From positions 1,116,001 through 1,180,000 of the forward strand of contig NZ_CP169056.1 of the NCBI RefSeq assembly GCF_041890415.1: a stretch of DNA of 64,000 bases, read 5' to 3'. Position 1 is the first letter of the stretch. Each line of letters starts with the position of its first letter. A program made the position numbers and the translations under genes. Below, one piece after another: positions 53,551 to 61,424 of this stretch. The notes under the pieces were generated by a model. That model saw only the letters and a program-made list of their open reading frames with translations, searched no databases and was not told the DNA's origin. This DNA is from Pseudoxanthomonas koreensis_A. Its GTDB lineage: Bacteria > Pseudomonadota > Gammaproteobacteria > Xanthomonadales > Xanthomonadaceae.

Positions 53551-55673
53551 AGCTCCGGCTCGGCCTGCAGGCCCGCTTCCTGCTGGCCATGGCCGTGGTG
53601 CTGGCCGTGGTCGTGGCGTTGCTCGCATTGCTGCTGCACCGGCAGGGCCAGTTGCACGCGGAAACCGAGGCCCTGGGCAACGACACCGTGCACCAGATGG
53701 TCGAGGATTACCTGCATTCGCGCGGACATGCAGTGGCCGAGCACCTGGCTGTGATCCTGGCCAATCCGCTCTATTACCAGGATCTGGAGGCGATTGGCCG
53801 GATCCTGCGCGACAACCGCCGTGGCGACCTGATCCACTACCTGCTGGTGTTCGACCGGGAGGGGCGCCTGGTCCACGACGGCACCACCGAGATCGATGGC
53901 TACGGCTGGCGCATGGACGACCCGTTGGCAGCCGGGGCGGTGGCCGCCGAGCAGACCCTGAGCCAGAGTTCGCCGCAGGTGCTGGAGGTATCGGCACCGA
54001 TCCGGGTGGGAAGCGAGCGTATCGGCGGGGTCCGCGTGGGCCTGTCGATCCCGGTCGCCTATGACTACGAGCAGCGCAATACCGAGCGCCTGGGCGCCAG
54101 CATGGAGGAGCTCGCGCGCCGCTACCGGGAGTGGCTGGCATTGATGCTGCTGATGCTGCTGGCGGTTGCGCTGCTGGCGGCCATGTACGTGCAGCGCACC
54201 CTGGTGCACCCGATCCGCAAGCTTGCGGCGGCGGCCCGCCGGATCGAGGCCGGCGACTACAGCGTGCAGGGGCAGGGCAGCACCCGCACGGACGAACTTG
54301 GCGAGCTGGTCCGCGCCTTCGACCGGATGAGCGAGAGCGTGGCCCGGCATGACCGCGACGTGCGCCGAATGGCCTATACCGATGCGCTCACCGGCCTGAC
54401 CAACCGGCTCGCATTCCGCGAAAGCCTGGATCATCGGCTGATGGCCTTGCGTGGCTCCGACCACCAGCTGGCCCTGCTGTTTGCCGACATCGACGATTTC
54501 AAGCGGGTCAACGACACCCTCGGGCACGAGGCCGGCGACGAGGCCCTGCTGCAGTTTTCCGGCCGGATCCGCGACGCGGTTGAAAAGTACGGCGGCCCGG
54601 ATGCGTTGCTGGCCCGCTTTGGCGGCGACGAGTTCGTGATCCTGGTCCAGGAGGGCGACGTGCGTGCCGCCGCGACCCGCCTGGCCGAGGCGCTGGTGGC
54701 CGAGCTGCGGCGGCCGCTGGACATCCAGGACCGGCAGGTGTTCCTGGGCGCCTCCATCGGCATCACCCTGTTCCCCGAGGACGCGTCCAGCGCCACCGCG
54801 CTGATGAAGAATGGCGACATCGCCATGTACCAGGCCAAGGTTGCGGGCAAGAGCGGTTTCCGTTTCTACAGCCGGGCCATGGACCATGCGGTCGAGCGTC
54901 GGGTGCACATGGAACAGGAGCTGCGCGGCGCGTGGGAGCGTGGCGAGCTGAGCGTGGTCTACCAGCCGTTGTGCCGCACCAGCGACGGCCGGGTGGTCGG
55001 CGCCGAAGCGCTGCTGCGCTGGCAGCATCCGATGCTGGGGACGATCGCCCCCTCGGTGTTCATCGACGTGGCCGAGCAGAGCGGCCTGATCGAGCAGATC
55101 GGCCCGCAGGTGCTGCTCACCGCGTGCAGCGAGGCGGTGCGCTGGCTGCCCCGGGCCGACGGCGAGCGCCCGTTCGTCTCGGTCAACGTATCGCCACGGC
55201 AGCTTCGGCGCGGCGACCTGCCGGACATGGTGGCCCGCTGCCTGCGCGAAACCGGCCTGCCGGCGTCGTGCCTGCACCTGGAGCTGACCGAGACGTCGGT
55301 GATCAGCGACGAGCTGCAGGCCTCCGCCTTGCTGGCCCGGCTGCACAGCACCGGGGTCAAGGTCTGGCTGGACGATTTCGGCACCGGGTTCTCCGGCCTG
55401 AGCCACTTGCGCCGGGTGCCGGTGGACGGGGTGAAGATCGACCGCAGCTTCGTGGCCGACCTGCAGCGCGACCCGGACGACCTTGCCCTGACCACGGCCA
55501 TCATCGCCATGGCCCACTCGCTGGGGATCACGGTGGTGGCCGAAGGCGTGGAGAAGGAGGTGCAGTACAACCTGCTGGTCGAGCGCGGCTGCGACCTGGT
55601 CCAGGGCTACTGGCTCAGCCACCCGATCAGTGCAGGCGAGTTCGCCCACCTGCTGGCCCAGGGCGTGCGCTGA
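53547..55673 (+). CDS. Membrane HAMP-GGDEF-EAL cyclic-di-GMP protein
   Basis: The 708-residue protein has a membrane helix at 8-30, a periplasmic sensor domain (about 31-195), a second helix (196-214), a HAMP linker (about 215-268), a GGDEF domain with intact GGDEF at 359-363, and an EAL domain with EALLRWQHP starting at 487. Further EAL residues are seen in LELTETSV and DDFGTGFSGLSHL. Both active sites look complete, so it could make or break c-di-GMP. The overlap with the PhnD-like gene suggests that the periplasmic protein controls its activity. Confidence 0.92.
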   Translation: MKLRLGLQARFLLAMAVVLAVVVALLALLLHRQGQLHAETEALGNDTVHQMVEDYLHSRGHAVAEHLAVILANPLYYQDLEAIGRILRDNRRGDLIHYLLVFDREGRLVHDGTTEIDGYGWRMDDPLAAGAVAAEQTLSQSSPQVLEVSAPIRVGSERIGGVRVGLSIPVAYDYEQRNTERLGASMEELARRYREWLALMLLMLLAVALLAAMYVQRTLVHPIRKLAAAARRIEAGDYSVQGQGSTRTDELGELVRAFDRMSESVARHDRDVRRMAYTDALTGLTNRLAFRESLDHRLMALRGSDHQLALLFADIDDFKRVNDTLGHEAGDEALLQFSGRIRDAVEKYGGPDALLARFGGDEFVILVQEGDVRAAATRLAEALVAELRRPLDIQDRQVFLGASIGITLFPEDASSATALMKNGDIAMYQAKVAGKSGFRFYSRAMDHAVERRVHMEQELRGAWERGELSVVYQPLCRTSDGRVVGAEALLRWQHPMLGTIAPSVFIDVAEQSGLIEQIGPQVLLTACSEAVRWLPRADGERPFVSVNVSPRQLRRGDLPDMVARCLRETGLPASCLHLELTETSVISDELQASALLARLHSTGVKVWLDDFGTGFSGLSHLRRVPVDGVKIDRSFVADLQRDPDDLALTTAIIAMAHSLGITVVAEGVEKEVQYNLLVERGCDLVQGYWLSHPISAGEFAHLLAQGVR

Positions 55674-55771
55674 CCGCCACCGGGCGGCCGCAGCCGCCCC
55701 TCGCTAGCCTCCGCGCCGCAGTTTGTTGGCGCGGGCTTCCGGCGCTCGCGGGCGCGCGATGCCAGCGCCGA

Positions 55772-56428
55772 TCACGCCGGCCACAGCCGCTGCCAGGCCT
55801 GCGCCAGCAGCTCGGCAAGCGACTCGGACAGCAGCCCCATCGCCAGCAGGCCGCCAAGGGTGGCCACCCACAGCACCAGCAGCAGGGCGCCGTCGCGTTC
55901 GATCAGCGCCAGCGCATAGAACAGCAGCACCCCGGCGAACAGGTAGTTGGTCATCGGCAAGGGCAGGGCCAGCAGGATCCCCAGCACGACCAGCAGCAGC
56001 CCGGTGAATGCGTTGGCCAGGCGGTTGCCGACCAGCAGCGGAAGCCGCGGGCGTACCAGATGCTCCAGCCGCGCCAGCCAGGGCGCGATGCGGTCGCCGA
56101 ACCGGACCAGGGTGCGCCGCCGCGGTCCGCGCCGGCCGATGAAGCGCGGCAGCCATGGGCGCGCCAGGCCCACCAGCAACTGCAGTCCGATCAGGATCAC
56201 CAGCGGTCCGCCCACTGCGCCACCGACCCCGGGGATGGGCACGAACCCGGGCAGGATGGAGACGAACAGGAACATCCCGAAGGCGCTGCGGCGCAGGCCG
56301 GTGAGCAGCGTGTCCAGGCTCAGCAACTGGTCCGGGTCGCCTTCGGTGAAGGCTTGCAGCCGGCGCATGATGCCGCCACCCACCGGGGTCCCGGCGGGCG
56401 GCGGGTTCCGCTCAGATGGCGAGTTCAT
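55772..56428 (-). CDS. ExoD-family membrane protein
   Basis: The 218-residue product has four to five hydrophobic segments and the ExoD pattern LPGFVPIPGVGGAVGGPLVILIGLQ, cited here as PGFVPIPGVGG, followed by PWLPRFIGRR. ExoD proteins were first linked to exopolysaccharide synthesis in rhizobia; the biochemical role is unsettled. An ATG at 56428 starts 17 bases inside the upstream CNNM gene; an internal ATG at 56368 is an alternative. The 98-bp gap to the convergent GGDEF-EAL gene holds nothing recognisable. Confidence 0.82.
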   Translation of the reverse strand: MNSPSERNPPPAGTPVGGGIMRRLQAFTEGDPDQLLSLDTLLTGLRRSAFGMFLFVSILPGFVPIPGVGGAVGGPLVILIGLQLLVGLARPWLPRFIGRRGPRRRTLVRFGDRIAPWLARLEHLVRPRLPLLVGNRLANAFTGLLLVVLGILLALPLPMTNYLFAGVLLFYALALIERDGALLLVLWVATLGGLLAMGLLSESLAELLAQAWQRLWPA

Positions 56429-57725
56429 TTTCCGGCGTCGATACGCGGGTGAGCAGCAGCTTGTCCACGCGCGCGCCGTCCAGGTCGACCACCTCGATGC
56501 GCCATCCCGCCCAGTCGAAATGCTCGCCCACGTGCGGGATGCGGCCGAAGTGGGCAATGCACATGCCGGCCAGGGTGTGGTAATCGCCATCCTCGGCGTC
56601 CGGCAGCGCGGCGCCGTCCATCAGCTCGCGCAGGTCCTCGGTTGGCAGGGTGCCGCCCACCAGCAGCGAGCCATCGTCGCGGGTGATCACCAGTGCGTCC
56701 TCGTCGGCGTTCTCCACCGCCTGCAGGCGGCCGACGATGGCGCCCATCAGGTCGCTGATCGTGACCAGGCCCTGGATCTCGCCGTACTCGTCCACCACCA
56801 GCGCCAGCGACTGCTGTTCCTCGCGGAAGATCTCCAGCAGCTTCATCGCGTGGGTGGACTCGGACACGAACAGGGCCGGGATCAGCTGCGCAAACAGGCG
56901 TTCGGCCAGTGACACGCCCGGCACGTGCAGCAGGGTCTTGACCTCCAGCACGCCGGCCACGTCCTGGTCGCTGCCGCGGTAGACCGGATAGCGCGAGAAC
57001 CGGCTCTCGCCCATGGTCTCCAGGTTCTCTTCCACCGGCGCGGCGCTGTCCAGCCAGGCAATCCGGTTGCGCGGGGTCATCAGGCTGGCGGCGGTGCGGT
57101 CGCCCAGGCGCATGACCCGGTTGACCATGTCGCGCTCGTGGGCGTCGATCACGCCCTGCTCGTGGCTCTCGGCCACCAGCATGCGGATTTCCTCTTCGCT
57201 GATCGTGCTGGCCTCGTTGCCGCCCAGGCCGATCAGGCGCAGCACCAGGCGGGTGCTGTGCGACAGCAGCCACACGAACGGGAACGCGGCCCGGGCCAGC
57301 CAGCCCATCGGCAGGGCGACGAATCCGGCAATGCGCTCCGGCGCGGTGATCGCCACGCGCTTGGGCACCAGCTCGCCGAACACCAGGGTGAGGAAGGTGA
57401 TCATGGCAACCGCCACCAGCTTGCCGATGGTGGCCGCGTACGCCGTCAGCGCCGGGATCGCACCGGCGATCCAGTCGCCGATGGCCAGGCCGATGGCCTC
57501 GCCGCCGAACAGGCCGGTGAGGATGCCGATCAGGGTGATGCCGATCTGCACCGTGGACAGGAAGTTTTCCGGTCGCTGCGCCAGCGCCAGCGCCTTGGCC
57601 GAGCGCTTGCTGGCCTGGGCCAGTTGCTTGAGCCGGCTCTTGCGCGCGGTCATCACCGACATCTCCGACATGGCGAAGAAGCCGTTGACCAGGATCAGCA
57701 CGAGGACGATCACCAATTCAGCCAC
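56412..57725 (-). CDS. CNNM/HlyC-CorC family transporter-like protein with CBS pair
   Basis: The 437-residue protein has an N-terminal CNNM (DUF21) membrane domain (about 1-190) with the start LVLILVNGFFAMSEMSVMTARKSRL region, two CBS domains (about 210-330), and a C-terminal CorC/HlyC transporter-associated domain (about 345-430). Members have been tied to magnesium or cobalt efflux and resistance; the hemolysin name is historical. It overlaps the ExoD gene by 17 bp and is divergent from the DUF47-Pit pair. Confidence 0.9.
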   Translation of the reverse strand: MAELVIVLVLILVNGFFAMSEMSVMTARKSRLKQLAQASKRSAKALALAQRPENFLSTVQIGITLIGILTGLFGGEAIGLAIGDWIAGAIPALTAYAATIGKLVAVAMITFLTLVFGELVPKRVAITAPERIAGFVALPMGWLARAAFPFVWLLSHSTRLVLRLIGLGGNEASTISEEEIRMLVAESHEQGVIDAHERDMVNRVMRLGDRTAASLMTPRNRIAWLDSAAPVEENLETMGESRFSRYPVYRGSDQDVAGVLEVKTLLHVPGVSLAERLFAQLIPALFVSESTHAMKLLEIFREEQQSLALVVDEYGEIQGLVTISDLMGAIVGRLQAVENADEDALVITRDDGSLLVGGTLPTEDLRELMDGAALPDAEDGDYHTLAGMCIAHFGRIPHVGEHFDWAGWRIEVVDLDGARVDKLLLTRVSTPENELAI

Positions 57726-57970
57726 GGCGACAGGCCCCGCGGCATGAAGGGAACGGGCGGCGGCCGGCGCAGGTGGCGCGGCGGCACGGCAGTGGGGAAG
57801 TCGGGTCGTCCATAGGTTGCGCCCAGCGGGCGCGGCGGCATCTTAGCAAACCGGCGGCGGCCGCCAGCAAGGCGCCGGCACGCACCGGCGGCGCGGCACA
57901 GTACCCGCGGCGCGGACTGGCTGTCATAATTGCGCGTTCGCGCCCTCTTGCGCGGCCCAGGACAGCCTTC

Positions 57971-58597
57971 ATGTTCTCACTGCAGACCATCTTCGGTTCC
58001 GGAAAACAGTTCTTCGTCCTGCTGGACGAGGCGGCGGAAGCGGCCCATGACAGCACCAAGGCCCTGTACGAGATGATGAAGGCCTCCGACCGCCAGCCGG
58101 CGCTGGATGCCTTCAAGCTGGCGCGCCTGCGCGAGCGCGCCGCTTCGGAGAAGATCAGCAAGGCGCTGGTGGACAGCTTCATCACCCCGCTTGAACGCGA
58201 GGATATCGAGGCGCTCGGGTCGGCCCTGTACAAGATTCCCAAGCAGGTGGAGAAGTTCGCCGACCGCTATTCGCTGGCCACCCAGCACCTGGCGCACATC
58301 GATTTCGCCCCGCGCGCGGCCATGCTCGAACAGGCCGCGTCGGTGGTGGTGGACATGGTCCACCAGCTGCGGCACATGAACCTGGACAAGATGACCGCGC
58401 TCAACGAGCGGCTGCGTTCGATCGAGAACGAGGCCGACCGGCTGATGCTGGAGCTGTACCGCGACATCTACTCCGGGCGCCTGGACCACCTGCAGATGTT
58501 CCTGCTCAAGGAATTCTTCGAGATCCTGGAAAAGGCCATCGACCGCTGCCGCGAGGCCGGCGTGGTCGCCTACCAGATCGTGCTTGCGAATTCGTGA
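57971..58597 (+). CDS. DUF47 (PhoU-like) Pit accessory protein
   Basis: The 208-residue all-helical protein belongs to the DUF47 family, relatives of PhoU that are usually encoded just before Pit phosphate transporters and probably regulate them. Characteristic stretches are IFGSGKQFFVLLDEAAEAAH and the EREDIEALGSALYKI and KEFFEILEKAIDRCREA helices. CATAAT at 57925-57930 may be its -10 box. It precedes pit by 85 bp. Confidence 0.9.
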   Translation: MFSLQTIFGSGKQFFVLLDEAAEAAHDSTKALYEMMKASDRQPALDAFKLARLRERAASEKISKALVDSFITPLEREDIEALGSALYKIPKQVEKFADRYSLATQHLAHIDFAPRAAMLEQAASVVVDMVHQLRHMNLDKMTALNERLRSIENEADRLMLELYRDIYSGRLDHLQMFLLKEFFEILEKAIDRCREAGVVAYQIVLANS

Positions 58598-58682
58598 TGA
58601 AGCGCGTCCTGGCCTGTTCCGGCGCCAGCTGCGGGGAAGAGGGCGGCATCGTCGCCCCCGCCCCTGCGACGGGAGGCTCGCC

Positions 58683-59804
58683 ATGCTGACCCTGGTGATC
58701 GTGGTGATCCTCACCGCGCTGGTGTTCGAGTTCATCAACGGCTTCCATGACACCGCCAATTCGATCGCCACGGTGGTGGCGACCAAGGTGCTTTCACCGG
58801 GCGCGGCAGTCTCGCTGGCGGCGGTGATGAACCTGGTCGGCGCGCTGATGGGCACGGCCGTGGCGGCGACCATCGCCACCGGCATCATCAACACCGAGGT
58901 GGTGGAGGCCTCCTCCCAGGTCATCCTGTGCGCGCTGCTGGGCGGCATCGCCTGGAACCTGATCACCTGGTGGTTCGGCCTGCCGTCCTCGTCCTCGCAT
59001 GCACTGATCGGCGGCCTGTGCGGCGCCGCGCTGGCGGCCGCCAGCAACGACTGGTCCGCGCTGATCTGGTCCGAGGCAGTGGGCGACTGGACCAAGAACC
59101 GCGGCCTGATGTGGAAAGTGTTCCTGCCGATGGTGACCTCGCCGCTGGCGGGGTTCCTGCTGGGCGTGGTGATGATGCTGCTGCTGTGGGCGCTGATCGC
59201 CGGCATGGCCCGCGCCGGCGGGCTGCTGCGCCGGCTGGCGCGGCCGCGCTGGGTGAATGCGTTCTTCGGCAAGGCGCAGATCCTGTCCGCGGCCTACATG
59301 GGCTACGCCCACGGCCACAACGATGCGCAGAAGACCATGGGCATCATCGCCCTGACCCTGCTTGGCGCCGAGGCGGCGGGAACCCTGGACGAACTGCCGG
59401 CGTGGCTGGAATTCCTGCATCCGGGGGTCGGCGACGGCACCCAGATCGCCACCTGGATCGTGATCACCTGTGCGCTGGTGATGGCCGCCGGCACGGCGTC
59501 GGGTGGCTGGCGGATCATCAAGACCCTCGGCCACAAGATGGTCAAGCTGCACCCGATCCACGGTTTCGCCGCAGAAACCAGCTCGGCCACGGTGCTGACC
59601 CTGGCCGCGCACTTCGGCATGCCGGTGTCGACCACCCACAGCATCTCCACCGCGATTATGGGCGTGGGCTTTGCCAAGAACCCGCGCGCGCTCAAGATCG
59701 GCGTGATCGAGCGGATCGTGTGGGCGTGGATCCTGACCATTCCCGCAGCCGGCGGCCTGGCCTACCTGTCCCTGCGCGGCATGCGGGCGATGGGCTGGGC
59801 CTGA
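58683..59804 (+). CDS. pit: PiT-family inorganic phosphate transporter
   Basis: Pit imports metal-phosphate with protons at low affinity. The 373-residue protein has the duplicated PiT signatures: NGFHDTANSIATVVATK after helix 1 and AHGHNDAQKTMGIIAL in the second repeat, with about ten helices. ATG at 58683 has GGGAGG 6 bases upstream. Its partner DUF47 gene is directly upstream. The PhnD-like protein about 5 kb away is not clearly connected. Confidence 0.94.
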   Translation: MLTLVIVVILTALVFEFINGFHDTANSIATVVATKVLSPGAAVSLAAVMNLVGALMGTAVAATIATGIINTEVVEASSQVILCALLGGIAWNLITWWFGLPSSSSHALIGGLCGAALAAASNDWSALIWSEAVGDWTKNRGLMWKVFLPMVTSPLAGFLLGVVMMLLLWALIAGMARAGGLLRRLARPRWVNAFFGKAQILSAAYMGYAHGHNDAQKTMGIIALTLLGAEAAGTLDELPAWLEFLHPGVGDGTQIATWIVITCALVMAAGTASGGWRIIKTLGHKMVKLHPIHGFAAETSSATVLTLAAHFGMPVSTTHSISTAIMGVGFAKNPRALKIGVIERIVWAWILTIPAAGGLAYLSLRGMRAMGWA

Positions 59805-59831
59805 GCACGGCGCGCGGCGGCCAGGGCGTGC

Positions 59832-60245
59832 CTAGAGCAGGTCGCCGCCGGCGGACAGGGCCCGTTCCATGCGGTCGCCCAGCCCGCCGATCTCCAGCAC
59901 CAGGCGTTCGATCTCGGCCGGCGTGAGGCCCTCGTAGGGCCGGTTCTCGCACAGTTGCAGGTACGGCACGTCGTCCAGGTCGCCCACGGCCAGGTAGCCG
60001 ACGCTGCTGTGCCAGTTGAATCCGAGTGCGCGCTGCGCATCGACCCCGGTCATCGGCGCGACCGCCGTGCTCACGCGCAACAGCGGCCGGTCGTCGTCGT
60101 CGCCGGCCAGTTCGGCCAGGAAGATCGACTGGTGGCGGCTGCCGCCTTCCAGGGAAAGTTCCACGCAGGCCACGTCAGGTTCCTGCATGCTCAGCTGGAA
60201 GTCGCAGTTGAGCAGGTGGCCGCAGATCTGTTCGAAGTTGCGCAT
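59832..60245 (-). CDS. Conserved protein of unknown function (possible chaperone-like fold)
   Basis: The 137-residue product begins MRNFEQICGHLLNCDFQLSM and ends in a helical segment PAEIERLVLEIGGLGDRMERAL. The alternating strand pattern in the middle and the terminal helices recall the YbjN/type III chaperone-like fold, but I cannot assign it. GAGGA lies 6 bases before the ATG at 60245, supporting real translation. It is convergent with pit and divergent from the alkyltransferase-like gene. Confidence 0.72.
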   Translation of the reverse strand: MRNFEQICGHLLNCDFQLSMQEPDVACVELSLEGGSRHQSIFLAELAGDDDDRPLLRVSTAVAPMTGVDAQRALGFNWHSSVGYLAVGDLDDVPYLQLCENRPYEGLTPAEIERLVLEIGGLGDRMERALSAGGDLL

Positions 60246-60285
60246 GACCGTCCTCGCCGGTTCGCTGCCCCTATGCTAACGGCAG

Positions 60286-60627
60286 ATGTCCGCTCCGTGT
60301 GCCGACGCTGCCAGCCTCATCCTCGCCGCGGTCCGCGCGATCCCGCGCGGGCAGGTCGCCGGCTATGGCGAAGTGGCGCGCCGCGCCGGGCTGCCGGGGC
60401 GGGCGCGGCTGGCGGCACGGGTGCTGGCCGCCAATGCCGATCCGGAGTTGCCCTGGCACCGGGTGCTGCGTGCGGATGGGCGCATCGCCTTCCCCGAGGG
60501 GTCGGCCGGCTGGCGCGAGCAGTGCCGGCGGCTGCGCGCCGAGGGCGTGCTGGTGGCGGACGGGCGGGTACGGCGGGCGACCGCGCCCGGCGACCTGGAC
60601 GCGGCGGTGTGGGGCCCGGCGCCCTGA
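60286..60627 (+). CDS. Alkyltransferase-like protein (ATL), DNA alkylation lesion binder
   Basis: The 113-residue protein is the DNA-binding half of an MGMT, with IPRGQVAGYGEVARRAGLPG and then PWHRVL where methyltransferases have PCHRV. Replacement of the acceptor cysteine by tryptophan defines ATL proteins, which bind O6-alkylguanine without repairing it and hand bulky lesions to nucleotide excision repair. TATGCT at 60272-60277 lies only 8 bp before the ATG, suggesting a leaderless message. It complements ogt and the Ada-AlkA fusion at 2.2-4.3 kb. Confidence 0.92.
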   Translation: MSAPCADAASLILAAVRAIPRGQVAGYGEVARRAGLPGRARLAARVLAANADPELPWHRVLRADGRIAFPEGSAGWREQCRRLRAEGVLVADGRVRRATAPGDLDAAVWGPAP

Positions 60628-60638
60628 TCCGTCCGCCC

Positions 60639-60667
60639 CGCGGTCGCCGGCAAGGCAGGCTCCTGCA
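60639..60667. repeat. TAGGAGC palindromic repeat, half copy 5
   Basis: Only the right arm is present: CGCGGTCGCCGGCAAGGC followed by a slightly changed AGGCTCCTGC. No matching left arm is found nearby. It lies 12 bp after the ATL gene, between it and the rhomboid gene. Confidence 0.7.
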
Positions 60668-60736
60668 CAGGTAGCGACGACGGCGGCCTGTGCGCGCGGC
60701 CGTTATGATGGGCACCCACTTGCCACGGAGCCGTGG

Positions 60737-61411
60737 ATGCTTTCACGCCTGCCCACCGTTACCCGTGCGCTGCTGATCGGCAACGTCGCCGTGTTCCTGC
60801 TGCAAATGCTGCTGGGGCAGGACACCTTCGCACCGTTCATGCTGTGGCCGCCCAGCGAGATGGGGTTCGACCCGTTCTCGCCGGGCCAGAACTTCCAGAT
60901 CTGGCAACTGCTCAGTTATGGCTTCCTGCACGGCAGCATCGGCCACCTGCTGTTCAACATGCTGGCCGTGTTCATGTTCGGTGCGCCGCTGGAACTGACC
61001 TGGGGCACGCGCCGGTTCCTGGCCTATTACCTGATCTGCGTGGCCGGCGCCGGGCTGTGCCAGTTGGCGGTGGGCTGGTGGACGATATCGCAGGGCGGCG
61101 AAGCCTACCCGACCCTGGGTGCATCCGGCGGCGTGTTCGGCCTGCTGCTGGCCTACGGCATGCTGTTTCCGAACCAGCGGGTGATGCTGCTGTTCCCGCC
61201 AATCCCGATGAAGGCGCGCACCTTCGTGATCGTGTTCGGCGCGCTGGAACTGCTGCTGGGCTTTACCGGCTGGCAGCCGGGCGTGGCCCACTTCGCCCAC
61301 CTGGGCGGGATGCTGTTCGGCTGGCTGGTGATCCGCTACTGGCGTGGCCAGCCGCCGTTCGGCGGCCGGCGACCACCCCGCGGGCCCTCGCACCTGCGCC
61401 GGGTGAAATAG
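60737..61411 (+). CDS. Rhomboid-family intramembrane serine protease
   Basis: The 224-residue protein has six hydrophobic segments with the rhomboid features HGSIGHLLFNM (65-75), the catalytic serine S130 in GASGG, and the catalytic histidine H188 in AHLGG. It cleaves membrane-spanning substrates, which are unknown here. The ATG at 60737 has GGAG upstream, and TATGAT at 60704-60709 is a good -10 candidate. The C terminus is a short basic tail. It is convergent with the M13 peptidase homologue. Confidence 0.93.
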   Translation: MLSRLPTVTRALLIGNVAVFLLQMLLGQDTFAPFMLWPPSEMGFDPFSPGQNFQIWQLLSYGFLHGSIGHLLFNMLAVFMFGAPLELTWGTRRFLAYYLICVAGAGLCQLAVGWWTISQGGEAYPTLGASGGVFGLLLAYGMLFPNQRVMLLFPPIPMKARTFVIVFGALELLLGFTGWQPGVAHFAHLGGMLFGWLVIRYWRGQPPFGGRRPPRGPSHLRRVK

Positions 61412-61424
61412 CCGCCGCCGCAGG

